Shown: positions 15,174-21,219, counted from the first letter of the stretch. The stretch: 21,219 nt of DNA from Flavobacterium sp. UBA7680 (GCF_002482975.1 NZ_DLHA01000048.1:1-21219); one strand, 5' to 3'. Translations and numbers: made by a program. Notes: a model not told the origin generated them from the letters alone.

Positions 15174-15408
15174 AATGATTTTTTACATACAGCGATTCAT
15201 AAGACAAATACAATTATTTAGGAGGTGAATTTAAACAAGAATAGTACTATAAATGAAACGACCTAAAGAAACTAAACAAACTTTTAGATAAGATCAGAAT
15301 TTAGTTCTAAACCGTTTTTTTTCTTGTAATAAAAATTTATTTGTTTAAACATATATTGTTTAACGATTATTTACTATCTTAGCTTATATTAATTTAAATT
15401 TAGATTCA
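15174..15408 (+). promoter_or_regulatory. Upstream region and operator of the HEAT-like gene (site C)
   Basis: GTTTAAAC (15343-15350) is followed after 7 bases (ATATATT) by GTTTAAC (15358-15364), the same 15-bp spacing as at sites A and B. TATCTTAG (15375-15382) matches TAnnTTTG at 7 of 8; with TTG at 15356-15358 the spacer is 16 bases, so the second half-site covers the -33 element. Upstream there is a perfect AGGAGGTGA at 15220-15228 without a good gene after it (only a 12-codon frame from 15253) and a perfect 10-bp palindrome, ATAGTACTAT, at 15241-15250. Confidence 0.6.
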
Positions 15409-15927
15409 ATGTCAAAAGAAATTGCTAAGGAAATTGTTGAAGAAAATAACATTCAAAGAATAAATTCCCTCGTAACAAATTTGCATCATCCAGAAACCGA
15501 ATTTGATTTTATAAGTTTGATTTATGAAATCAGTTTAATCAAACCAGATCTACTGGAATGTCATCTTGATGACATAGCGATATGCCTAAATTCAAATAAT
15601 AGTGCCGTTCATAAATTCACTTTGCTAACTTTTTCAAATTTAGCCAATAAAAAATGGAAAGATGTTTGGGATTATCGCGAGAGAGTATGTGATATAATAA
15701 CGGAGGGGGATTTTCTTGTTTTAGAATCAGGGCTTTCACTTTTTTTAGAAATGGCAAAATTTGGAAACTCGGAAATAAGAAGTGCAGCACTTCCATGTAT
15801 TTCAGTCATACTTGAAATTCTTCCCGTTGAAAACCTTCAAAAATTTACTAAAGTTATTGCTGAATCGGATATTTTATTTAAGGCAAAAAATCTGACAATA
15901 ATTGAAAAAAGAACCAAATTGCTTTAG
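15409..15927 (+). CDS. HEAT-repeat-like helical protein
   Basis: This 172-residue, all-helical protein has no signal peptide. Paired helices repeat across it: FDFISLIYEISLIKPDLLEC, CLNSNNSAVHKFTLLTFSNL, SGLSLFLEMAKFGNSEIRSA, and ALPCISVILEILPVENLQKF. The motif 'NSxIRSAALPCISVI' is typical of HEAT/ARM repeats, where Arg and Asp residues stabilise the turn. Such proteins are scaffolds for protein or nucleic-acid binding, so no activity is predicted. The gene is directly behind operator site C, which matches those of the TetR-RND operon and the 10388 cluster. It is therefore probably induced together with the pump. A MarR gene follows 76 bases later on the same strand. Confidence 0.6.
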   Translation: MSKEIAKEIVEENNIQRINSLVTNLHHPETEFDFISLIYEISLIKPDLLECHLDDIAICLNSNNSAVHKFTLLTFSNLANKKWKDVWDYRERVCDIITEGDFLVLESGLSLFLEMAKFGNSEIRSAALPCISVILEILPVENLQKFTKVIAESDILFKAKNLTIIEKRTKLL

Positions 15928-15982
15928 TCAGTTAGTCCCAAAATTGGTTGAATTTGAATAAAATAAACATTAGTTTTAACAC

Positions 15983-15994
15983 GGATAAGTATCC
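15983..15994. promoter_or_regulatory. Short palindrome before the second MarR gene
   Basis: GGATA-AG-TATCC lies 9 bases before the ATG at 16004. The position suits an autoregulatory site for the MarR protein, but the arms are only 5 bp, so chance is possible. Confidence 0.25.
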
Positions 15995-16003
15995 AAACAA
16001 TTT

Positions 16004-16444
16004 ATGCCTTGTAACGAATTACCGAAAACACTTGCGTTTACAATAATTCAAACCGGTAAACTGCTTTTGAAAAAGGTAAATAGCTCGTTTGCGAATTTAA
16101 CGTCGGAAATTACATTTGAGCAAATAGGCGTCCTTTATTACATTTCATGTAATAAAGGAAAGCAAATTAGCCAGCAAGATCTTGCCAAGTGGATGGAGAA
16201 GACAACTTCTACTATGGTTAAAACTATAGATATTTTAGAGAAAAAAGGGTTTGCAAAACGGGTTACAGTTGCTGATAACAGAAGGAAGAATTCAATTGAG
16301 CTGACAAAGAATGGCAACCTTATTGTTAATAAAATGCACCTTATCCTTATAAAACAGGATGAAATTCTTGAAAATGGAATTACCAAAAAAGATTTCCTGG
16401 GGTGTATCTCTGTACTCTTAAAAATTCAGGATAACTGCAAATGA
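16004..16444 (+). CDS. Second MarR-family transcriptional regulator
   Basis: This 146-residue winged-helix protein has an N-terminal dimer helix (about 6-32), then ITFEQIGVLYYISCNKGKQI, the HTH ISQQDLAKWMEKTTSTMVKT, IDILEKKGFAKR and the wing VTVADNRRKNSIELTKNGN. The DNRRKNSIELT segment is the classical MarR wing signature (DxRxxxxxLT). Three Cys residues (3, about 49 and about 134) are present; some MarR proteins sense oxidants through Cys, but no known sensor spacing is clear here. It lies 76 bases after the HEAT-like gene and could be co-transcribed with it from the site C promoter. It is only distantly similar to the MarR protein at 8912. Confidence 0.9.
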   Translation: MPCNELPKTLAFTIIQTGKLLLKKVNSSFANLTSEITFEQIGVLYYISCNKGKQISQQDLAKWMEKTTSTMVKTIDILEKKGFAKRVTVADNRRKNSIELTKNGNLIVNKMHLILIKQDEILENGITKKDFLGCISVLLKIQDNCK

Positions 16445-16755
16445 GTCAAGGCTATTCTTTTTAATGAATTTTGATAGAAATAACGCTATTTGAAATAGAT
16501 GGTTTTTTATAGGTTTTTTAATGATTTTCAATATCTCTTGAGTAAATTTGATAAACTAACTAATCGTTATGAACTATTCAGAGCTTGAACATTTAAAAGA
16601 TATATACAAAGAATATTTATGTGGCTAAAAGAAGCTTACGAACTTTAAAAATAAAAATTATAGAAATTGAAGCTATATTAATGTTAGTTGCAACTTTAGG
16701 ACAAAAAAACAACTCATGAAATATAAATGCAGTCCAATTTTAATATAAATGTAAT
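16445..16755. other. Stretch without an intact gene, possible remnant
   Basis: A plus-strand ATG near 16570 reads MNYSELEHLKDIYKEYLCG and stops. Other frames nearby give MWLKEAYEL (from about 16620) and KRSLRTLKIKIIEIEAILML. These overlapping scraps of charged helical peptide could be one small gene broken by frameshifts. No match in sequence to the region right of the integrase was found by eye, so the left limit of the integrative element cannot be placed here with confidence. Confidence 0.25.
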
Positions 16756-16801
16756 GAATGCAAAGTGCAAACCCTTATATATGGGTTTGCACTTTGCATT
16801 C
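16756..16801. terminator. Perfect 19-bp stem-loop behind the ATPase gene
   Basis: Arms 16756-16774 and 16783-16801 are exact reverse complements (19 bp) around an 8-base A+T loop (TTATATAT). The arms contain TGCAAAG followed directly by TGCAAAC. The stem starts 15 bases after the stop of the minus-strand ATPase gene. On the plus side it is followed by the T-rich GTGTTTATTTTTG; on the minus side no T-run follows. It may act as a bidirectional terminator between the MarR side and the mobile element, or as an element-end signal. Confidence 0.6.
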
Positions 16802-16816
16802 GTGTTTATTTTTGAT

Positions 16817-17983
16817 TTAAACATTTGATTTTAAGGGATTTAAGTAATAAATGATTTCTTTATTTATTGCACGAGTGCAAAGTGTGTGGTTTACCTCATT
16901 TTGCACGATGACCATAGCGGTATCTGTAATTTGTTTTAAGCGGCTTATGACAGTTCGCTTACTACAATCTAATTCATCAGTTAAAAGTTCTATTAAATCC
17001 TTTCTTGAGGTTTCTGATACTAAAATTTGGGCTAGTAAGTCTAAAGTTTCAGAAAGCGCAGCTTTATGATTTTTCTTATCTAAAATAGTTTGTGTTGTGG
17101 TTGAATCAGACATAACTAAACCTTTTTCGGCATCGGAATATTGAACATAAAAAGGCTCGTGTTTTTTTGAACTACGACATTTTAAATAAGCCACTTTTAA
17201 TAAATCGGTATTGTGGTTTTGTGCATCTTTTTCAAAACCAATTTGAATAACGGTACTGGCTTTGTTTAATATCTCAGTTCCTAAATGGCCTCGGGCTTTA
17301 TCTGCACTACCCGGGTTCTCATGTATTAAACATAAAAATGTTACATCGTAACGGTTGATTGTTTGATTCATCATGTCAATTAATTTCATACTGTCCTTAG
17401 TATCATTGAAATTAAAGACACAATCTGTTATGACATCTAAAATAATAAATATGTGAATGGGGAATTTTTTACGAGCATGCTCCAGGTACAAATTCAACAT
17501 ATCAAACCGTTCTTCTCTGCCAAATTCTAATAATGAAATATAATCGAAGCCGTAAGGATCTTCGTTTATTTCATATCCTGCCTTTAGTTGAATTTGTTGC
17601 AGGGAATAAGGTAATTGCTCTGATAAATTTCGTTCTGTATCTACATAGCAAATGGCATAACGAGTAAGCAAATTGGTTTTAAACCCTAACAAATCATTAT
17701 TACAATCTGTTTTTTTAAGCAATGAGGCGCAAATGGTTTCGGCAAGGCGTGATTTGTGTACGCCTGCTTTACCTTGTATGACATTGATTGTTTTTGGAAA
17801 GAAAACAGGGTTCTCTTTTTGCCAAACAATGGGTTGAGAAAATGAAATTGGTTTGCATTTATTCTCAGCTATTTTGCGCTGTGATGCTAATAGTTGTTCT
17901 AGCTTTTCGCTAGAACTAACCAAGTTTACCAAAGGTAAACGAGGTTGTTCATTGTGCGATTTTGGTGCTGGAATATCAAACAT
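16817..17983 (-). CDS. RepA/RecA-like AAA ATPase of the integrative element
   Basis: This 388-residue P-loop ATPase is of the RepA/AAA_25 kind found in Bacteroidota integrative elements. After a basic N-terminal segment it shows INVIQGKAGVHKSRLAE with a Walker A variant, GKAGVHKS (71-78), then YAICYVDTERN (109-119), the Walker B strand HIFIILDVITD (177-187), and FLCLIHENPGSADKARGHLG (216-235) with a sensor-like His221. The C-terminus (about 310-380) has a winged-helix look (DCSKRTVISRLKQI). Such proteins resemble hexameric helicases and may help replicate or process the excised circle. The GHKS-like substitution (His before Lys) in the P-loop is unusual. It is the last visible gene of the minus-strand element set, 9 bases after the unknown protein gene. 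Confidence 0.8.
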   Translation of the reverse strand: MFDIPAPKSHNEQPRLPLVNLVSSSEKLEQLLASQRKIAENKCKPISFSQPIVWQKENPVFFPKTINVIQGKAGVHKSRLAETICASLLKKTDCNNDLLGFKTNLLTRYAICYVDTERNLSEQLPYSLQQIQLKAGYEINEDPYGFDYISLLEFGREERFDMLNLYLEHARKKFPIHIFIILDVITDCVFNFNDTKDSMKLIDMMNQTINRYDVTFLCLIHENPGSADKARGHLGTEILNKASTVIQIGFEKDAQNHNTDLLKVAYLKCRSSKKHEPFYVQYSDAEKGLVMSDSTTTQTILDKKNHKAALSETLDLLAQILVSETSRKDLIELLTDELDCSKRTVISRLKQITDTAMVIVQNEVNHTLCTRAINKEIIYYLNPLKSNV

Positions 17984-17992
17984 AATTTACTT

Positions 17993-18379
17993 TTATTGGT
18001 AATAAGACAATGCCATGAAATAGACTTTAATTTGTCCGTCCTCAAAACGAACTGTTGCGACCCAATCTTTGGGTGATTTGTTTTGTATGTTCGTTTCTTG
18101 TCTAATACAACTTTCAATGCTCATAATCATCATTTTGTAATTCTGCTCTTCTAATCTTACAAACAGTTCAGAGAAATATGCATGACGTAATTTGTCTAAC
18201 TGAAGCTTTTCGAAAAGTTTGTTTAATTGATTTTTGTCTGTGTTACTGTCATTAAATAATTTCATGTAATAGTTCACATTGCTTTCTAATGATTTTTCAT
18301 CTCTGCCAATAATTGAGGCAACTTGTTGCATCAATTCTGGCCAAGTAAGGTCGTGTAGTGTTTCTTGATACTTTTCCAT
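17993..18379 (-). CDS. Hypothetical protein of the integrative element
   Basis: This 128-residue soluble protein is not recognised. The N-terminal two thirds look helical (LTWPELMQQVASIIGRDEKS, then DKNQLNKLFEKLQLDKLRHA), and the C-terminus looks beta-rich (WVATVRFEDGQIKVYFMALS). It lies between the HTH gene and the ATPase gene. An unusually strong Shine-Dalgarno for this genome, AGGAGG (minus strand, 18391-18386), sits 6 bases before the ATG and overlaps the stop codon of the HTH gene. Translation is thus independent and probably strong. The role is unknown; its position suggests a partner of the ATPase or an accessory of element maintenance. Confidence 0.65.
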   Translation of the reverse strand: MEKYQETLHDLTWPELMQQVASIIGRDEKSLESNVNYYMKLFNDSNTDKNQLNKLFEKLQLDKLRHAYFSELFVRLEEQNYKMMIMSIESCIRQETNIQNKSPKDWVATVRFEDGQIKVYFMALSYYQ

Positions 18380-18390
18380 ATTACACCTCC

Positions 18391-18669
18391 TTACTTTTTA
18401 AATGCTTTAACATAATGCTTATTCAATAAATCTTCTACATCATTTAATTTGTAGTAGATTTTGTTCCCAACTTGAGAGAATGAGATTTTACCTTCATCAC
18501 GCCAAGTTTGTGCGGTGCGTTTAGAAATTTTCATTAACAATAAAAATTCCTGATTATCGACAAAAACCTCTTGAGGTTTTTTGCTTTGATTGTCGATTTT
18601 TGTTTTGATTTCTTCGATTGAGCCAGTCAATGTATTGAACTGCTCTTTAGATAAGATAACTGCTTCCAT
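18391..18669 (-). CDS. Excisionase-type helix-turn-helix protein
   Basis: This 92-residue protein starts at the ATG at 18669; an upstream in-frame ATG at 18714 adds a poor-looking 15 residues. An N-terminal coiled region (FNTLTGSIEEIKTKIDNQSK) precedes a MerR/Xis-like HTH (HTH_17 type): FVDNQEFLLLMKISKRTAQT, WRDEGKISFSQVGNKIYYKL and DVEDLLNKHYVKAF. The 'KISKRTAQTWRDEGKIxFxxxGxKIYY' core is typical of excisionase-like proteins in Bacteroidota integrative elements, which bend att DNA and help direct excision, and may also regulate. It lies between the RteC-like gene and the unknown protein gene. A pair of TAGGAC repeats 11 bp apart (18735 and 18746) sits just upstream and may be part of its promoter or a binding site. 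Confidence 0.85.
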   Translation of the reverse strand: MEAVILSKEQFNTLTGSIEEIKTKIDNQSKKPQEVFVDNQEFLLLMKISKRTAQTWRDEGKISFSQVGNKIYYKLNDVEDLLNKHYVKAFKK

Positions 18670-18734
18670 TTTCTTTTTGGTTTTTAAGATTATGGAGCAA
18701 ATTTGAGCAGACAAGAAAAGTCTATTGGTCTCTG

Positions 18735-19077
18735 TAGGACCACTTTAGGACTTTTTATTTTGGTATGTTTTTGATTTTCAGATTGATTCTTTTTTCTGAG
18801 GAGGGTCGTTTTTCGGGACGAGAAGTATTGAGAATTGTTTTAACTGTATTTAAACTTAATGGATTTCCATTTTTATCTATAAAATTATCTGTAATGAATT
18901 GTGCTAATTCATTAAAACCTGCATTTAGTAAAGGTTTACCGTCAACTGATATTTCTTTTGTGAGCTGAAAAAATACATCAACAAAAATATTTGTTTGGCA
19001 ATTAAATTGAAAAAGTCCTACGGAAGTCCTACAGGAATCTGTAGGACTTTTTGTGTTTTTTGTAGGACTTTTAGGAC
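18735..19077. repeat. Seven GTCCTA/TAGGAC hexamers
   Basis: TAGGAC occurs at 18735-18740, 18746-18751, 19042-19047, 19063-19068 and 19072-19077; its complement GTCCTA occurs at 19015-19020 and 19026-19031. Two pairs are exactly 11 bp apart (18735/18746 and 19015/19026), and one pair is 9 bp apart. AAGTCCTACAG (19024-19034) and CTGTAGGACTT (19039-19049) make a perfect 11-bp inverted repeat with a 4-base loop. The first two copies lie between genes; the other five lie inside the RteC-like gene, in the codons of its linker. One-turn spacing is typical of protein-binding iterons. Confidence 0.6.
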
Positions 19078-19693
19078 TATTAACTTCTTGATTATTAGAA
19101 GTGTTTTGTTTTTTATTTAATTTTTGTTGCGATTTGATTAGGTCTAATTCCAAATTTATTTTTTCATCAAACGGAGTTTCATTTACATCAATAATTTTAG
19201 GCTTGTTTTGTAAATATTCTGTTTTTGCCTCCATTAAATAGGAAACCTTTTCTTCGTAATTGTACTGTTTGATGTCGGATTTTAATTTAACGAAGTTAAA
19301 TTTAGAATCCGGTGCTTGTTTCTTCTGCTCAATTACATCACGCATTACTTCAATAATCATTAAAGATTTTTCGAACTTAATAACCTGGTCTTTTGTGGTA
19401 AATAACTCTCTATTTAGATCAATCAATTTTTCTAATTTATTAAGCCATACAATAGGCTCTTGCATCTTATCGCATTGGTATTGAATGAATGGTTTTATTT
19501 TGGATTTTTGTATTGTAAATAGTTTGTGCAACAAACATTTACAATACTGTTCTAAATTGAATTTACTTTTATTTAAGAAGTTGGAAGGCTGTCCTTCTTC
19601 AAAAATGAAAATATCAAATTCTCCCGCATCATAGTGTGCGACATCAACGATTGGGTGTTCTACAAAAGGCGAACAAATAACAAAGGTGTACAT
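18755..19693 (-). CDS. RteC-like C-terminal domain protein of the integrative element
   Basis: This 312-residue protein has three parts. The N-terminal 150 residues hold the motif VAHYDAGEFDIFIFEEGQPS, then SNFLNKSKFNLEQYCKCLLH and helices. A polar linker (about 190-220) repeats KSPT. The C-terminal domain (about 225-312) reads FFQLTKEISVDGKPLLNAGF, NELAQFITDNFIDKNG and LSLNTVKTILNTSRPEKRPS; the last is the 'LS..T+.T.L..SRP.KR' ending seen in RteC, the regulator of CTnDOT-type excision. It is not RteC as a whole, because the first half differs. A role in excision control or replication is inferred from position and the C-terminus. Its linker codons carry five GTCCTA-type repeats. A stem-loop and T-run lie just before its ATG. 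Confidence 0.7.
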   Translation of the reverse strand: MYTFVICSPFVEHPIVDVAHYDAGEFDIFIFEEGQPSNFLNKSKFNLEQYCKCLLHKLFTIQKSKIKPFIQYQCDKMQEPIVWLNKLEKLIDLNRELFTTKDQVIKFEKSLMIIEVMRDVIEQKKQAPDSKFNFVKLKSDIKQYNYEEKVSYLMEAKTEYLQNKPKIIDVNETPFDEKINLELDLIKSQQKLNKKQNTSNNQEVNSPKSPTKNTKSPTDSCRTSVGLFQFNCQTNIFVDVFFQLTKEISVDGKPLLNAGFNELAQFITDNFIDKNGNPLSLNTVKTILNTSRPEKRPSSEKRINLKIKNIPK

Positions 19694-19706
19694 AACAAAA
19701 ACAAAA

Positions 19707-19737
19707 AACTGTTTTACTAAATTAAAGCAAAACAGTT
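19707..19737 (-). terminator. Stem-loop with T-run before the RteC-like gene
   Basis: AACTGTTTT (19707-19715) and AAAACAGTT (19729-19737) form a 9-bp stem with a 13-base loop. On the minus strand it is followed directly by TTTTTGTTTTTG and then, within 14 bases, by the ATG at 19693. It looks like an intrinsic terminator or attenuator between the integrase and the RteC-like gene. Confidence 0.5.
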
Positions 19738-19760
19738 AAATAAAATGTTAATGTTTATAA

Positions 19761-19798
19761 ATATAGCATTAAATTGCTATATTTTGTAGCAATTTAAT
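19761..19798 (-). terminator. Two overlapping, mutually exclusive hairpins behind the integrase
   Basis: ATTAAATTGCTA (19768-19779) pairs perfectly with TAGCAATTTAAT (19787-19798), a 12-bp stem 19 bases after the integrase stop. The same central bases can instead pair as ATATAGCA (19761-19768) with TGCTATAT (19775-19782), an 8-bp stem. The two folds exclude each other. No strong T-run follows, so a simple terminator is not certain. Confidence 0.45.
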
Positions 19799-19816
19799 TA
19801 TAAAAATTTTCGTATT

Positions 19817-21028
19817 TTAATCGTTGAAAATATCCATAGCTTTGTCTAGTTCCTCTGAAACAATTTTAGCGTAAATTTGAGTTTCCTTGATTTGAGCATG
19901 CCCCATTAATTTAGAAACCTTATCAATACTAATTCCTTTACGCAAAGCCCTAGTTGCCCATGTATGGCGACTAATATGAAAGCTTAATGGCTTACCTATT
20001 TTAGCTTTTTCAGCAATCGTTTTTAAATTTTTATTAATGTATGCCGTTGCTCCCGAAATTTCAGTATCTAACAAAACTAAATCATCTTCCTTTAAACCAT
20101 TAGGAAGCATTGGAAAAATGTAATTATCTTTTTCTACTTTTTTAGGTTTGTATTTTTCGATAATTTTAAACGCTTTGTCTGGAATCTTGATTGATAGTTG
20201 ACTACCAGTTTTTTTGATAGTTAAATTGATATGGGTTTTATCAATATATTTCCATTTTAATTTTAGAACATCGGAAACTCTCAACCCTCCTGTGTAAGCT
20301 GCAAAAACAAACATATCACGATGCAAATCTAATTTCACACCGCTAATACAATCTACATTTTCAATTTCCGTTAATTCATCTTCAGTAAGGTACTGACGTT
20401 GAGTTTTTTCAGTTTTAACTTTAAATTTTTTAAAGGGGTAAAATTGAGCGTCTAAAACATCATTATTTATGGCTTCATTAAATAATTGTCTTATAAATTT
20501 GAAATTCGTGTGGATTGTATTTGTACTATTATTATGCTCCTTACCACGCAAATGTTTTTCATATTCTACCATAAATTCAGGTGTCATTTCTTGAAAACAA
20601 ATTGGAGCTTCTTTAACGTATTTTTTCAATTTATTGATAATAGCTTTACAACGGTCGTGAGTTCCAACTTGCCCCTGTCTTTTATATCGTTCAAAAACAC
20701 TTTCGGCAAATGGGAAAAACAGTAACGGCTTTTTACCAAATATTTTACTCTTTAGCTGTTTTGTTGTTGTTGATTTAGAAAAGGTTTCATGCTCAAAAAC
20801 TTGGTCCTGTAATTCTGTAAATTTATTTGCAAGGTAGGAGTTGAACCTAGCGCTATTGGAATGCGATTTTTTAACTTTCTTATTTTTCTCATCCCATTCA
20901 CTTGGAAATAACAAAATACTAGAGGAAATATAATTTATTTTTCTATCTTTGATTATACGAAAATGAATAGGTGCTTGCCCATTTTTATTTAGCTTGTCTT
21001 TTCTGAAAATGATTGATACCGTTGCCAT
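19817..21028 (-). CDS. Tyrosine recombinase (integrase) of an integrative element
   Basis: This phage/ICE-type integrase has 403 residues from the ATG at 21028. An in-frame ATG at 21055 would place the start inside the likely -7 element (21059-21052), so the shorter form is chosen. It begins with the arm-binding domain typical of Bacteroidota elements (SIIFRKDKLNKNGQAPIHFR), then a SAM-like core-binding domain (about 105-200), and a catalytic domain. The active-site residues, in chosen numbering, are Arg250 in GGLRVSDVLKLKW, Lys in TIKKTGSQ (272-273), His351 and Arg354 in FHISRHTWATRA, His377 in LMGHAQIKET, and Tyr386 in TQIYAKI. All are present, so it should be active. It cuts and joins att sites for integration and excision. 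Tandem repeats lie just upstream. Confidence 0.95.
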   Translation of the reverse strand: MATVSIIFRKDKLNKNGQAPIHFRIIKDRKINYISSSILLFPSEWDEKNKKVKKSHSNSARFNSYLANKFTELQDQVFEHETFSKSTTTKQLKSKIFGKKPLLFFPFAESVFERYKRQGQVGTHDRCKAIINKLKKYVKEAPICFQEMTPEFMVEYEKHLRGKEHNNSTNTIHTNFKFIRQLFNEAINNDVLDAQFYPFKKFKVKTEKTQRQYLTEDELTEIENVDCISGVKLDLHRDMFVFAAYTGGLRVSDVLKLKWKYIDKTHINLTIKKTGSQLSIKIPDKAFKIIEKYKPKKVEKDNYIFPMLPNGLKEDDLVLLDTEISGATAYINKNLKTIAEKAKIGKPLSFHISRHTWATRALRKGISIDKVSKLMGHAQIKETQIYAKIVSEELDKAMDIFND

Positions 21029-21051
21029 AGAAAGGATTAATGTAATACGGT

Positions 21052-21100
21052 GCAAGGTAACGAAAATAATCGAATTGGGTAAACATTTGGGTAAACATTT
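21052..21100 (-). promoter_or_regulatory. Integrase promoter region with tandem 12-bp repeat
   Basis: GGGTAAACATTT occurs twice in perfect tandem (21077-21088 and 21089-21100), with a weaker GTGAACATTT at about 21112-21121. On the minus strand TACCTTGC (21059-21052) is a likely -7 element 24 bases before the ATG at 21028. The repeats thus lie at and above the -33 position and could be integrase arm-type sites or an operator for the excisionase-like protein. Confidence 0.5.
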
Positions 21101-21219
21101 ACTTCTTTTTTGTGAACATTTTTAAATGCAAATAAAAGCAGATAGCACCAAAACACCTACCAATAAAGCAAATTAAATTTTAATAATTTTTTTGAATGAC
21201 AAAAATTAATCCAATCGGG
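21101..21219. other. Right edge of the window, no gene seen
   Basis: These 119 bases are A+T-rich and hold no supported gene. The attachment site of the integrative element is expected upstream of the integrase, here or just beyond the window. No tRNA gene end is visible, and no matching core was found by eye in 16445-16755. Confidence 0.4.

Noticed and set aside
15220..15291. A 12-codon frame after the strong AGGAGGTGA
   Set aside because: The ATG is 24 bases from the site and the peptide is too short to support as a gene.
18735..19077. CRISPR array
   Set aside because: The repeated unit is only six bases, in both orientations, without regular spacers.
18755..19693. Naming this gene rteC
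   Set aside because: Only the C-terminal part resembles RteC; the N-terminal half is different, so the gene name would overstate it.

Overview
The window looks like a chromosomal accessory region of a low-GC member of the Bacteroidota. The reasons are the strong A+T bias, -7 elements close to TAnnTTTG, few Shine-Dalgarno sequences, and families typical of that phylum (a TetR-TolC-HlyD-RND pump operon, a SpoIIAA/STAS-like protein, DoxX, and a tyrosine integrase beside an RteC-like protein). The genus cannot be named from the sequence.

Layout. 1-1660 is sparse: the 3' end of an unidentified or citrate-synthase-like gene, decayed sequence, a DUF1648 membrane protein, a possible small minus-strand gene, and a tRNA-like fold with an abnormal anticodon loop on the minus strand. 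1776-8609 (minus strand) is a complete tripartite efflux operon in the order TetR repressor, TolC-type outer-membrane factor, lipoprotein adaptor, 1127-residue RND pump, with a small unknown gene at its end. 8912-9364 is a divergent MarR regulator. 9724-10110 (minus) is a SpoIIAA-like protein. 10388-15006 (plus) reads as one co-directional cluster: NTF2/SnoaL-like protein, small membrane protein, small cytosolic protein, DoxX, YgiD-type extradiol dioxygenase, LTA-synthase-like sulfatase and a small Cys-rich lipoprotein. The last four genes are nearly abutting. 15409-16444 holds a HEAT-like protein and a second MarR regulator. 16756-21100 is the integrase-proximal part of an integrative element, all on the minus strand: tyrosine recombinase, RteC-C-terminus-like protein, excisionase-type HTH protein, unknown protein and RepA/RecA-like ATPase.

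How it fits together. The clearest unlisted signal is one operator, two GTTTAA(A)C half-sites starting exactly 15 bp apart. It occurs in three promoters: before the TetR-RND operon, before the 10388 cluster, and before the HEAT-like gene. In each case it lies over or next to the -33/-7 region. The simple inference is that the TetR protein represses its own pump operon and also the two plus-strand units, making a local regulon of efflux plus a DoxX/extradiol-dioxygenase detoxification cluster, perhaps for aromatic or quinone compounds.

The mobile element carries its own repeat signals: seven GTCCTA/TAGGAC hexamers in and after the RteC-like gene, a tandem 12-bp repeat upstream of the integrase, overlapping hairpins behind the integrase, and a perfect 19-bp stem-loop behind the ATPase gene. 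No relaxase or other transfer gene is visible and no attachment-site pair was found, so its limits are unresolved.
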